This document shows, one piece after another, positions 18,252-26,569 of a DNA stretch of 64,000 nt. Made by a program: the position numbers and the translations under genes. Positions within the stretch are counted from its first letter, which is position 1; each line of letters opens with the position of its first letter. The notes beneath the pieces are model-generated. The model ran no database searches. It was not told the DNA's origin and saw only the letters and a list, made by a program, of their open reading frames with translations. The DNA comes from Aliikangiella sp. G2MR2-5. GTDB lineage: Bacteria; Pseudomonadota; Gammaproteobacteria; Enterobacterales; Kangiellaceae. The stretch spans positions 62,001-126,000 of the forward strand of contig NZ_JADPQF010000007.1 in the NCBI RefSeq assembly GCF_015687155.1, read 5' to 3'.

Positions 18252-19424
18252 ATGAAGCGAGCCATTGTAAATTATTTTAAAGGCCTTTTTCTAACACTGC
18301 TTGTGATAGCAACCATTGTCATCATTTATGCCTATTCTGAAAATGCAGCTGTTCACTACGGTGACAATCCAATAGGAATGCAATGGGACAAGGAAGGTCC
18401 TTATGTGTTTTTTGAAGATGAAGATTCGATAAGCGTCAATTATATTCACGGGCACTGGGATGAAGGCCTACACTCTGAGAAGATGCAGGTATCTCTGGCA
18501 GAATCACCAACATTATCTACCTTCTTTCCGTTGGACAAGAGCGAGTTTAGCTTTCAACTAAAGAGTGAGTTTACACCTCCACCAACCAACTATAATGACG
18601 GAAATAAAATACTTGCCATTTCGGATATTGAAAGTGGCTACAAAGCTTTCCGCGACTTATTGATATCTCATAGTGTCATTGATAACCAACTCAACTGGAA
18701 ATTCGGCCAAAACCATTTAGTACTGGTGGGCGATTTTGTTGACCGTGGAAAATCGACAACTCAGGTTCTCTGGTTTATATATAAGCTAGAACAGGACGCT
18801 AAACGACATGGTGGTGTGGTTCATTTTATTATCGGCAACCACGAAATCAAGAATATGCAGGGAGACTTCAAAGCTGCTTCACCTAAGTACTACTATCTGG
18901 CAGCGGTATTGGAAAAAGCGCAAATTGAACTCTTTGGGCATAATTCTTTTCTTGGACGCTGGATCGCAAGTAAAAATACAATGGAAGTGATCAATGGCCA
19001 CCTGTTTGTACATGGCGGAATTCACCCTGACCTGGCAGAAAGCCAATTGACTTTGGAGTCAGCTAATCAACTGATAAGAGATAATTACCGGCGTCCGTAT
19101 TATCCTGGCCAGGCTGAAGGAGACAAAAAGATACTACTTTCGCCGAGCTCTGGCCCTTCCTGGTATCGCGGTTACTTTAAGGAAGATTTAACCCAGAAAG
19201 CAGTAGAACAGGGATTGGCCAAATTTGGCGCCGAAGCCGTTGTTGTAGGTCATACGCTACAACCGCAGATTAACCGTCAATTTCAGGGAAAAGTCATCGC
19301 CATCGATGTTGCTCATCCAAATGACTATAACCTTTACTGGCCAGCCAGAGAATCACAGGCGTTATTGATCGACGGAGACCAATATTTCCGATTGTTGGAA
19401 GATGGATCTCAGGAAGCAATTTAA
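18252..19424 (+). CDS. Membrane-anchored metallophosphoesterase (PPP-like)
   Basis: An N-terminal TM helix (residues ~10-30) anchors a periplasmic calcineurin-like domain starting near residue 118. Motifs: KILAISDIESGYKAF (where most families have D-x-H), LVGDFVDRG, FIIGNHE, VHGGIHPD and VVGHTLQPQ. All metal-binding motifs are present except that the first His is Glu. Architecture and motif order resemble bacterial Shewanella-like phosphatases. Substrate unknown. Confidence 0.88.
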   Translation: MKRAIVNYFKGLFLTLLVIATIVIIYAYSENAAVHYGDNPIGMQWDKEGPYVFFEDEDSISVNYIHGHWDEGLHSEKMQVSLAESPTLSTFFPLDKSEFSFQLKSEFTPPPTNYNDGNKILAISDIESGYKAFRDLLISHSVIDNQLNWKFGQNHLVLVGDFVDRGKSTTQVLWFIYKLEQDAKRHGGVVHFIIGNHEIKNMQGDFKAASPKYYYLAAVLEKAQIELFGHNSFLGRWIASKNTMEVINGHLFVHGGIHPDLAESQLTLESANQLIRDNYRRPYYPGQAEGDKKILLSPSSGPSWYRGYFKEDLTQKAVEQGLAKFGAEAVVVGHTLQPQINRQFQGKVIAIDVAHPNDYNLYWPARESQALLIDGDQYFRLLEDGSQEAI

Positions 19425-19503
19425 AGCCTTTCCTCCTCCACTGAAAATTCATCTTCTACCCGGTCATCCAGTGTTTGATTTGCTTTACTGAATGGCCTTC
19501 TTT

Positions 19504-20040
19504 CTATGGCCCGCTTTTTATGCTTTCTGTTTTAGTATTTAACAGCCTTTTCTTAGCCACAGACAATAAGGCGACTGAATAAAGCTTGTGGAAGCCACTC
19601 AAACTTCTAAAGAAAAAACTCGAAGTCGGATCGCCTTTTTCAGATGCTTTGGTCGCAACAACAGCCGATCCAAAGTAGAGTTCTGTCAGACTATCCGTAA
19701 GCGGTTTTACCATTAAGAATGAACGTGTTTTACTTTGGTAATCGCACAGCAATAACTGATTTTCTGCGCGATCTTCAACCGTCCAGGCAGCAAACTTATC
19801 GAGATTACCCGTGGCCAGTTGGTTGGCGTCAATATCTGAAGAAGGCTTGTTAACCAACCACTTGAGGATAAAGCGTTCGATCTTAAACAACCAGCTTGTA
19901 TAGAAAGCTTCGATAAATTCGCTGTGCGAGATAGACACCTCCAGACTAGTCATATAACAGTCTGTATATCCACCAGCTCGATTATAACGATCAAGTAAAC
20001 TGCTCTTGGGAGTCTCAATTGGTACAACTGATCTACTCAT
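19504..20040 (-). CDS. Conserved protein of unknown function
   Basis: The start at 20040 is supported by AAGGAAATATC; a longer frame to 20070 would overlap the upstream gene. The ~178-aa product has FIEAFYTSWLFKIERFIL near the N-terminus, FAAWTVEDRAENQLLLCDY in the middle and FRSLSGFHKLYSVALL at the end. I recall a widespread proteobacterial family with this pattern but no known function. No signal peptide is visible. It follows the MBL hydrolase gene with a 19-bp gap, so they are probably co-transcribed. Confidence 0.8.
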   Translation of the reverse strand: MSRSVVPIETPKSSLLDRYNRAGGYTDCYMTSLEVSISHSEFIEAFYTSWLFKIERFILKWLVNKPSSDIDANQLATGNLDKFAAWTVEDRAENQLLLCDYQSKTRSFLMVKPLTDSLTELYFGSAVVATKASEKGDPTSSFFFRSLSGFHKLYSVALLSVAKKRLLNTKTESIKSGP

Positions 20041-20059
20041 GATATTTCCTTTTCTCTCT

Positions 20060-20977
20060 TCATCTGTCACTTATTGCTCGTCCTTTTTCGCCCGCCTGTT
20101 CTTTACCAACAGTCACTTCTCGAGTTTCTCCGGGCTTGGAAAAATAGTCCAGTCCTGAGTCAGGAAGAGCCGGATGGCCTTTAGCTGGAACATGAACACC
20201 GATAGACTTATCTGTATTGATTATTTCGTTGATAACTTTCTTTCCTTCAGCCTTAAGACCCAACCAAAAGGGAATAAACGAAAGTTGAGTCTTTTCACTT
20301 TGCCAATAGCCACTGTATCGAGTATAAAAGTCAGGATTTGAATCTGCATCGCCAAAATGCATTACAGTAAATTCATTGTTTGCCTTTACCCGATATACAA
20401 TATTTTGCACATCTTTGGTATTAGGCCAGCCAGAATGCGGAATAAATACAGCTTCTACCTGAAATTCCTTCATATCGATTTTGACCGGTTTATCGTTATA
20501 ATTTAATTCTACCGCCTCTATTTGAGTACTTACCTGACTAAATCCCTCTATTGCCTCTAACTTATCGATACCTTGTGCAGGTACAAATAGTCGAACCTTC
20601 TTGTGGTTTAGCAAATACTTAACCGTATCTCCTGCATCAAAATGATCGCCATGAATATGACTGACAAAGATAGCGTCGATATCATTATATGGTGCCTGAT
20701 TGGAGAATATTCTTTGTCGAATTGTCTCTGGTACCAGTGTAAATGAGTCATAATGATTATGGAAAAAAGGGTCAAACAAGACTTTAACTTTGTCTCCAGA
20801 TACCATCACACCTTCATTACCAAGATAATGAGCCAGAGTCCTACTGCTTTTTGTTTTATCGGCCTGAGAGCTCAGGTGCTCATGTGCTGTCACTTGAGAA
20901 ATCAATGACACCGAAGAAAAGCAGATTATCGTCAAAAGCTTAACAACCAAACTTTGACGAGGTGTTATTTCAGACAT
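20060..20977 (-). CDS. Exported metallo-beta-lactamase-fold hydrolase
   Basis: The start at 20977 has GGAG 7 nt upstream. An N-terminal hydrophobic segment (LVVKLLTIICFSSVSLISQV) is a signal peptide. The MBL fold shows LGNEGVMVSGDKVKVLFDP, the zinc motif SHIHGDHFD, a later His in FIPHSGW, and VMHFGDAD. It resembles L-ascorbate-6-phosphate-lactonase/UlaG-type MBL proteins. Periplasmic; substrate unknown. It is first of a two-gene operon and divergent from the esterase at 21210. Confidence 0.87.
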   Translation of the reverse strand: MSEITPRQSLVVKLLTIICFSSVSLISQVTAHEHLSSQADKTKSSRTLAHYLGNEGVMVSGDKVKVLFDPFFHNHYDSFTLVPETIRQRIFSNQAPYNDIDAIFVSHIHGDHFDAGDTVKYLLNHKKVRLFVPAQGIDKLEAIEGFSQVSTQIEAVELNYNDKPVKIDMKEFQVEAVFIPHSGWPNTKDVQNIVYRVKANNEFTVMHFGDADSNPDFYTRYSGYWQSEKTQLSFIPFWLGLKAEGKKVINEIINTDKSIGVHVPAKGHPALPDSGLDYFSKPGETREVTVGKEQAGEKGRAISDR

Positions 20978-21209
20978 TATTTTCTCCATCAATAAGGTTC
21001 TTCCAGGATTAGCGCTCTATTTTTATCTAGCTTCCACAATAATGACAATAAATAATTAGTTACAAATCATTGAATTTGGCGTGTCCTTGCCAAAATACCG
21101 AAGGTTAGCATGTCCTATAACGTCCTTGTCATAGAAAAGGACTTGTAAGGCGCTTTTATCTTACGTATAACAGCTACTGTTCTTTTTTGATTAATGAGGG
21201 TGTATTTCA

Positions 21210-22493
21210 ATGTCCAGAGTATTTCTTGGCTCAATTTTGTTCTGTTGTAACTTTCTTTTTGCGAACCTGCTCTTTGCAACAGATACCCCAGAGAATACTT
21301 TGGTTTATGGAAAGAGCTATCAACACCAATCCAAAATTTTTGCTTCTAAACGACGCTACTTCATCTCTTTACCTGAAAACTATCAACAGAATAATAGTGA
21401 CTACCCCGTTCTTTATCTTATCGATGGCGACTTCCAATTTCACCACGTATCCAATATTTCAAAACATTTGGCCAGGTTCGGAAAGATAGCGCCCATGATC
21501 ATTGTTGGGATTGCCAATCAAGGTCCATCTGACTATCTGTTAAGTAATACCTGGCCAAGTAAAGGAGAAGATGGAAAAAATGATCCGGCTTTCGGTGGAG
21601 TTGAAAAATTCAAGGCTTATTTGTATAAGGAGCTGGTTCCTCAAATTGATCGTCAGTTTCGGACCAATAGTAAACGCGCTCTTGCCGGCTATTCACTGGG
21701 TGGATTATTTGTTCTTCAGAGCTATCTGGATGAAAAATCTCCGTTCAATGCTTTTCTAGCAATGAGTCCCAGCGCCTGGTATGACGAAATGGCTATTAAT
21801 CAACGGTTCAAAATAATGCTTAACAGCGAAAATACCTCCAATCAATTAAGAGCGCCTCTGTTTATTTCTTTAGCCAACGAACGAGGAATGGGCGTCAATG
21901 AGCTAGTTGAAGAGATAAAGAATAGTAAGCATCAGCCTGTACAATGGAAGTTTAAGCAATACCCTGAAGAAACTCACTATACAACCGCACTACCTGCTTT
22001 ATATGATGCACTAGAGTTCCTGTATAAAGACTACTTTATCGATATGCCGGAACTGATGAAGTTCAAGGACTATAACGAGGTACTTGATGCATTTGCCGAG
22101 AAGAAAAAACAATGGGCTGGATTTGATTTTGGCTGGCTTCAAAGCTATACCTTTGCCAAGTATGTTTTTTATAGTAAACAAGAGGGTGAAATTGAGGCGT
22201 TGCTGAAACGAGTAAAGCAGGACTTCCCAGACTCTCTTCAGGAAATTACAATTAATCTAGCCCTGGGCCTCAATAGAAAAGCTATGTTTGATAAGGCCGA
22301 ACAATTACTCAACACAACCAAAGCTCAAAGCGCAGAAAATCCTAAGTGGCATTACCAGATGAGTCTCGCCCAGGAAGGATTAAAAAACCCTGAGACCGCG
22401 AAAAAACATCATAAGCAAGCTTTAAAACTAGCCAAAAAGTATCAGCTGGAAAGCTGGGAGTACTGGGAGCTTGAGCCTGATAAGAAGTTTTAG
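21210..22493 (+). CDS. Secreted alpha/beta-hydrolase, esterase D/IroE-like
   Basis: A signal peptide (to ~residue 25) is followed by an esterase domain: YPVLYLIDGDFQFHH, nucleophile elbow ALAGYSLGGLFVL (Ser in GYSLGG), a probable acid/His region ending in YPEETHYTTALPALYD, then a C-terminal helical part (~290-427) that may be TPR-like (LNTTKAQSAENPKWHYQMSLAQEGLKNP). The family includes siderophore and S-formylglutathione esterases. The substrate is not readable. Confidence 0.88.
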   Translation: MSRVFLGSILFCCNFLFANLLFATDTPENTLVYGKSYQHQSKIFASKRRYFISLPENYQQNNSDYPVLYLIDGDFQFHHVSNISKHLARFGKIAPMIIVGIANQGPSDYLLSNTWPSKGEDGKNDPAFGGVEKFKAYLYKELVPQIDRQFRTNSKRALAGYSLGGLFVLQSYLDEKSPFNAFLAMSPSAWYDEMAINQRFKIMLNSENTSNQLRAPLFISLANERGMGVNELVEEIKNSKHQPVQWKFKQYPEETHYTTALPALYDALEFLYKDYFIDMPELMKFKDYNEVLDAFAEKKKQWAGFDFGWLQSYTFAKYVFYSKQEGEIEALLKRVKQDFPDSLQEITINLALGLNRKAMFDKAEQLLNTTKAQSAENPKWHYQMSLAQEGLKNPETAKKHHKQALKLAKKYQLESWEYWELEPDKKF

Positions 22494-22589
22494 TTGAAAA
22501 GGCTGAAGTATTCATAGCGGATTATAAAAGAAACTATTTGAAGACATAAAATTCTTACGCAAATAATGCTTTCTTATAATTCGCTAATT

Positions 22590-22868
22590 TTATTGTTCGC
22601 TAATTTCATAGTGACGCTGACAGTTTTCTGAAATTGCGCCCCACGTTGAGCTGCTGACTCTTTTCTGGTGGTTGTTAAATGTCACATCATCAATAAACTC
22701 TTCGTAAACATTAAGTTGATTTTTATTTAAATTGTCTTGCACCACGCTAAAAACAAGACATCCTTCTTCAGATTGAGTGTTTGCTATATGATTTGGAAGC
22801 TCGTTCATTACTGCATCCAAATCAGACTCTGGAACCAGCACATAACCTTTTAAAACAACCTTCTTCAT
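22590..22868 (-). CDS. Antibiotic biosynthesis monooxygenase (ABM) domain protein
   Basis: The start at 22868 is set by AGGAATCAAG upstream. The 92-aa product has the ferredoxin-like ABM layout: VVLKGYVLVPESDLDAV, a central EEGCLVFSVVQDNLN (the usual strand after the first helix) and NVYEEFIDDVTFNNHQK. Members are small quinol monooxygenases or stress proteins. It appears monocistronic. Confidence 0.82.
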   Translation of the reverse strand: MKKVVLKGYVLVPESDLDAVMNELPNHIANTQSEEGCLVFSVVQDNLNKNQLNVYEEFIDDVTFNNHQKRVSSSTWGAISENCQRHYEISEQ

Positions 22869-22954
22869 TTCTTGATTCCTAACGAGATACTGTGCAGGCA
22901 TAATTTTAGTGTGGTTGTGTTCTTCTGAGATAGCGAATACTAGTGCTTGCCAGC

Positions 22955-23149
22955 CTAAGTTTCTTTAATTGAGTATTTTTGTTCGGAACTTTGCCTCATC
23001 TCTTTAACTTTTAATAGTAAAAAATCAATAACTAATAGAAATAAGATAGACAGAACGACAGTGACTCCAGCAAAAAATAAAGAGTGCTGAATAACCATAA
23101 TGCTCCATAGGGTAGAAACGCTTAATGTATAAGCTGACAGGAGTAACAA
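22955..23149 (-). CDS. Possible small membrane protein, start unclear
   Basis: This frame encodes two hydrophobic helices (LLLLSAYTLSVSTLWSIMV; FAGVTVVLSILFLLVIDFLL) and a polar tail (KVKEMRQSSEQKYSIKET). That is convincing as a membrane protein, but the only start is TTG and hydrophobic sequence continues upstream in frame without a start codon. An out-of-frame ATG at 23208 (start MLHKYQ) hints at a frameshift, so it may be a pseudogene. No family recognised. The ~300 bp up to 23474 show nothing else. Confidence 0.35.
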   Translation of the reverse strand: MLLLSAYTLSVSTLWSIMVIQHSLFFAGVTVVLSILFLLVIDFLLLKVKEMRQSSEQKYSIKET

Positions 23150-23474
23150 TTGGTATATAGATAACGCTACACAAAAATATTTGAAGATAACTGATACTTA
23201 TGTAACATGTCTTCAATGTCAATTCCGGACTAATGATTTTTATTATATTTAGACACTGACTAATTTCTTAACTTCCTTTAGATTCGATATGTTACAGAGG
23301 TCAAAGCTGAGTAAATGCGAAAGTATCTTCTGAAACTAACGGTATAAGAGTTGCAAAGTAAAGACATTACAAAAAAAGGATATGGAAGGCCAGGTCCAAT
23401 GGGGAAAAAAGTTACACCTACCAAATTAAAATAGAATTAATAATCAAATTTAACACTACTTGAGCCGAGAAATT

Positions 23475-23717
23475 TTAAGCTGCTTTAAAAAAAGACCAGT
23501 CGCGAGCAAGTCTTTTAGTCTCGCGACGGGCTTTGGAGCGTTCGGCGGATTTAGATTTCTGGTGAACGCCGCCTTTTCTCATTAAAGGATGATCGGAAAA
23601 CGGATTTCTGGGCCGGCTTTCGATCGTTACCTGAATAGTCGAAGCTCCTAATTGAGATTCAGATAAACCTCGCCTCAGATTGGCTCTTCGATTTTTGTTT
23701 CTTTTTGCTTTTGGCAT
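23475..23717 (-). CDS. Small basic protein downstream of the RtcB cluster
   Basis: This 80-aa, strongly basic protein has an N-terminal KRNKNRRANLRRG, a central NPFSDHPLMRKGGVHQKSKS and an end KARRETKRLARDWSFF. Composition suggests RNA or ribosome binding, but that is inference. No family is firmly recognised. An SD-like AGGAAATGGAGT precedes the ATG. It lies 42 bp after the gene at 23760 on the same strand, so probably in one transcript with it. Confidence 0.75.
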   Translation of the reverse strand: MPKAKRNKNRRANLRRGLSESQLGASTIQVTIESRPRNPFSDHPLMRKGGVHQKSKSAERSKARRETKRLARDWSFFKAA

Positions 23718-23759
23718 AGTAACTCCATTTCCTGTTTAATAAATCGCTAATCATGGTTA

Positions 23760-24695
23760 TTAAAGTTCCAGCTTTAACCAGCTGGGTTCTTTAATCTTTT
23801 TCAACCGTCTTTTAAATTTACTATTTCTCACTACAAAATCGGGTCCACCTGCATCAGGTACAAAGCAGAACCTTCGTGGAAGACTTGTATACAAGCTTTT
23901 GGGCGGAAGAGTTCCAGTTATATTTTTAACAACCGCGCCTGTTTGATAACTATGATAAAAGATCTTACTTAGTCCAATATCCTCCTTTATCAGTTTGATC
24001 GCGTGAAATAAGGTGGCTTCCATCCACTGCTTCTCATATCTATCCAGCAACGACCGGGTGTATTCGAACATATCCTGAGCCTGGTATGTTGCACCCGCAT
24101 GGCGATACCAGGTATTACCATTGCCCAAGGTTCTTTTGGCCCAGCGAAAATGCCTGGCCGCACGTCGAATCCAGTCAGTCTGAATTTCTTCAACCAAAGC
24201 TTCACCTGTTTCAAAACTAAAATCGATCCTTGCCCAGGAAAGCGAACTCTTCGATTCATGGATCGGATGAGCCCGGTATTTAAATGGCGAGTCATTCAAC
24301 TTTAATTCACGCAGATATTGATCATGCTGATTGGTCAGGTTTAGCTGCATTACCAGATTCGCACCAGGCAGAGTCGTCTGCGACCATCGATAATCCTTTT
24401 TCATTCCCCATTTGGACAAAGTAATGACATAGCGGGTGTAGTCTGTAGCCAACGGATTATTCAACAAAATGGTATCCACTTTACCGTTTCCAAAATTCGA
24501 AACAAGTTGTTTAATGCCTGGCCTTTGCAATAGCTTCGAGAAAGACGATTGCTTTATTTGAGCGATACTAGCTTCAGAGTACTTCTCACAATATTTAGCC
24601 AGTAGATAGTAAGCATACCTATCTTCAAAGTAGTGAGCCAGTCGACGTCCGTTGCTCAGACAATCGATGACTTCGTTTAAAACTTTCATCTCCAT
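23760..24695 (-). CDS. Uncharacterised protein in the rtcB neighbourhood
   Basis: The 311-aa soluble protein has no signal peptide or TM helix. Visible landmarks: an N-terminal helical region (LAHYFEDRYAYYLLAKYCEKY), SWARIDFSFETGEALVEEIQ with TDWIRRAARHFRWA, and LPRRFCFVPDAGGPDFV. Acidic and basic residues cluster around EEIQTDW. I do not recognise a family. AAGGAAAAAATCTA precedes the ATG. It lies 165 bp behind rtcB on the same strand and ahead of the small basic protein, which suggests an RNA-related task; that is context only. Confidence 0.78.
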   Translation of the reverse strand: MEMKVLNEVIDCLSNGRRLAHYFEDRYAYYLLAKYCEKYSEASIAQIKQSSFSKLLQRPGIKQLVSNFGNGKVDTILLNNPLATDYTRYVITLSKWGMKKDYRWSQTTLPGANLVMQLNLTNQHDQYLRELKLNDSPFKYRAHPIHESKSSLSWARIDFSFETGEALVEEIQTDWIRRAARHFRWAKRTLGNGNTWYRHAGATYQAQDMFEYTRSLLDRYEKQWMEATLFHAIKLIKEDIGLSKIFYHSYQTGAVVKNITGTLPPKSLYTSLPRRFCFVPDAGGPDFVVRNSKFKRRLKKIKEPSWLKLEL

Positions 24696-24762
24696 TAGAT
24701 TTTTTCCTTAAATTTTTGAATAGTCTTATTCGCTCGGTTTTGAAACCGGGTCGTGTTTTCAT
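24625..24762 (-). other. Candidate 45-codon overlapping ORF
   Basis: The ATG at 24762 has a better ribosome site (CAGGAGATAACTG) than the gene at 24695, whose first 71 nt it overlaps in another frame. The predicted peptide starts MKTRPGFKTERIRLFKN and is basic. It could be a leader peptide that couples translation to the downstream gene, or chance. Confidence 0.3.
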
Positions 24763-24860
24763 CAGTTATCTCCTGGTTAAATGTATGTAAGTAGTAAAAT
24801 TAAACGGATCGAAGTTGACTGCCTCAACCGTTTAGCAGTTTCGATAAATAAGCTCATTTT

Positions 24861-26069
24861 CTATCCTTTAATACAAATGAGTTGTTTTAATTGATGCACA
24901 ATCTCTACCAGGTCCGTCTGGTTTTGCATCACTTCATTAATATCCTTATAAGCCGCAGGAATCTCATCAATGACACCGGAATCTTTTCGACACTCGATAC
25001 CACGAGTTTGTGCTTCCATATCTTTTCTGCGAAATATTTTCCTTGCTGCAGTACGAGTCATTTTTCTTCCTGCACCATGAGAACAAGAACAAAACGAATC
25101 AGGGTTGCCCTTGCCGCGAACAATAAAAGAACGCGCTCCCATACTACCCGGAATAATTCCAAGCTCTCCTTCATGTGCGCTAATAGCACCTTTACGAGTG
25201 ACGTAAATCTTCTCTCCAAAGTGCACTTCTTTTTGCACATAATTATGATGACAATTAATCGCTTCTCTGGTTACCTGGAATGGTGGTAGCAATGGTTTAA
25301 CTGCTCGAATTACCATATCCATCATTTCAGCACGGTTGTAATAGGCATAGTCTTGAGCCCACTCCAGCGCGTCAATATAATCATCAAAGTTGTCACAACC
25401 CTCAGAAAAGTAGGACAAATCCCTGTCCGGCAGATTATGCATATGCCCCTGCATATCTTTCTTTGCTTTTTGGATAAAGTAGCGACCAATACTATTGCCA
25501 ATACCGCGACTGCCAGAGTGCAACATAAACCACACGTCCTGATTTTCGTCGATACAAAGTTCAATAAAATGATTACCACTCCCTAAAGTTCCCAATTGCT
25601 GTGCCCAGGTTTGACGAGGCTTCTTCATCATTTTGAGCAAAGTTGGATGTTTATCAAAAAGCGTATCCATTCCAGCCTGTAGCTTGCGCAAGCTTTTCTC
25701 TCTCACCGAAATCATTTTATGTGCGCGATTCCCAACAGGAACAACGCGTTCGATTTCATTGCGTACCTGCTTTAGATTGTTCGGCAATTGATACGCTTTT
25801 ATTGACAAACGAACCGCATTCATTCCGCAACCAATATCAACGCCAACTGCAGCAGGAATAATGGCTTGTTTAGTCGGAATAACCGAACCGACGGTTGCTC
25901 CTGTTCCAGCATGCACGTCAGGCATTGCTGCTATGTGCGAATGTATAAATGGTAGTTGCGACAAGTTCTTTAACTGACTCATTGCAGTATGATCGATGTC
26001 GCGGGTGTAAATTTTTACCGGCTTCATACCGTTTTTCGCATTTTTATTAAGTTCCATTTTAACAGGCAT
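24861..26069 (-). CDS. rtcB: RNA-splicing ligase RtcB
   Basis: The protein matches E. coli RtcB along its length: MPDVHAGTGATVGSVIPT, GVDIGCGMNAVR (Mn-binding Cys), LGTLGSGNHFIE, LHSGSRGIGN, INCHHNYVQKE (metal His), and SFCSCSHGAGRKMTR (guanylated His in SHGAGR). RtcB joins 2',3'-cyclic phosphate or 3'-phosphate to 5'-OH RNA ends using GTP, acting in tRNA/rRNA repair. I choose ATG 26069 because GAGGGT lies 7 nt upstream; the frame opens at TTG 26102. No rtcA or archease is adjacent, and the rtcR activator is not visible. Confidence 0.96.
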   Translation of the reverse strand: MPVKMELNKNAKNGMKPVKIYTRDIDHTAMSQLKNLSQLPFIHSHIAAMPDVHAGTGATVGSVIPTKQAIIPAAVGVDIGCGMNAVRLSIKAYQLPNNLKQVRNEIERVVPVGNRAHKMISVREKSLRKLQAGMDTLFDKHPTLLKMMKKPRQTWAQQLGTLGSGNHFIELCIDENQDVWFMLHSGSRGIGNSIGRYFIQKAKKDMQGHMHNLPDRDLSYFSEGCDNFDDYIDALEWAQDYAYYNRAEMMDMVIRAVKPLLPPFQVTREAINCHHNYVQKEVHFGEKIYVTRKGAISAHEGELGIIPGSMGARSFIVRGKGNPDSFCSCSHGAGRKMTRTAARKIFRRKDMEAQTRGIECRKDSGVIDEIPAAYKDINEVMQNQTDLVEIVHQLKQLICIKG

Positions 26070-26149
26070 AAAAGTACCCTCAATGCCACTCATTTGTGGC
26101 AAAGTTAATTAATCGGAGAACACCTTAATTTAGATTTTGACAGGACTAA

Positions 26150-26187
26150 ATAAAAAGCCCTGGCAGGAAATCCGGCCAGGGCTTTAT
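26150..26187 (-). terminator. Terminator-like hairpin upstream of rtcB
   Basis: An 11-bp perfect stem (aaagccctggc / gccagggcttt) with a 10-nt loop is followed by T-rich sequence on the minus strand. It separates rtcB from two tiny open frames and the CbiZ gene. It may end a short transcript or attenuate rtcB. Confidence 0.65.
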
Positions 26188-26209
26188 AAGAATTGACTTT
26201 TATGGAATC

Positions 26210-26315
26210 TTACTTGATAAAGTCTTTACTGGCTCGAAAGGTATTCTTCATAATCCTTCCGAGCAGATGCATGAGAAGGTTAGAATTTATTTTCCTGTGA
26301 TTTATTTTTTTTCAT
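26210..26315 (-). other. Two candidate micro-ORFs with good ribosome sites
   Basis: ATG at 26315 (preceded by GAGGAGTAATTA) encodes MKKNKSQENKF. ATG at 26251 (preceded by GGAAGGATT) encodes MKNTFRASKDFIK. The terminator-like hairpin follows 23 bp later. Both have textbook Shine-Dalgarno spacing in a region without other genes. They could be leader peptides upstream of rtcB. The remaining sequence to 26569 shows nothing I can name. Confidence 0.35.
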
Positions 26316-26569
26316 TAATTACTCCTCATACGTCAAATATTTTTAGATTTTCTTATAGCTTCAAATTTGCTGTTAGCTATTTAACTTCGCTCTATTTAGT
26401 TACAACATCAATAATTGAGCATAAAGCGAACAGGCGAAATAATACACCGATAATTATTTCTGTCAAATTTTTATTGCTTTTATTTTAAAATAGTTCTTAA
26501 CAGTATTTAGTTTAATCGTCTTTTGTGCGAATCCATTAAAAAAAAATAAACCAGACTCCAGGACAAAAA

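Noticed and set aside
26267-26488. 73-aa plus-strand hydrophobic frame
   Set aside because: It is antisense to the micro-ORFs, AT-driven, and has no ribosome site.
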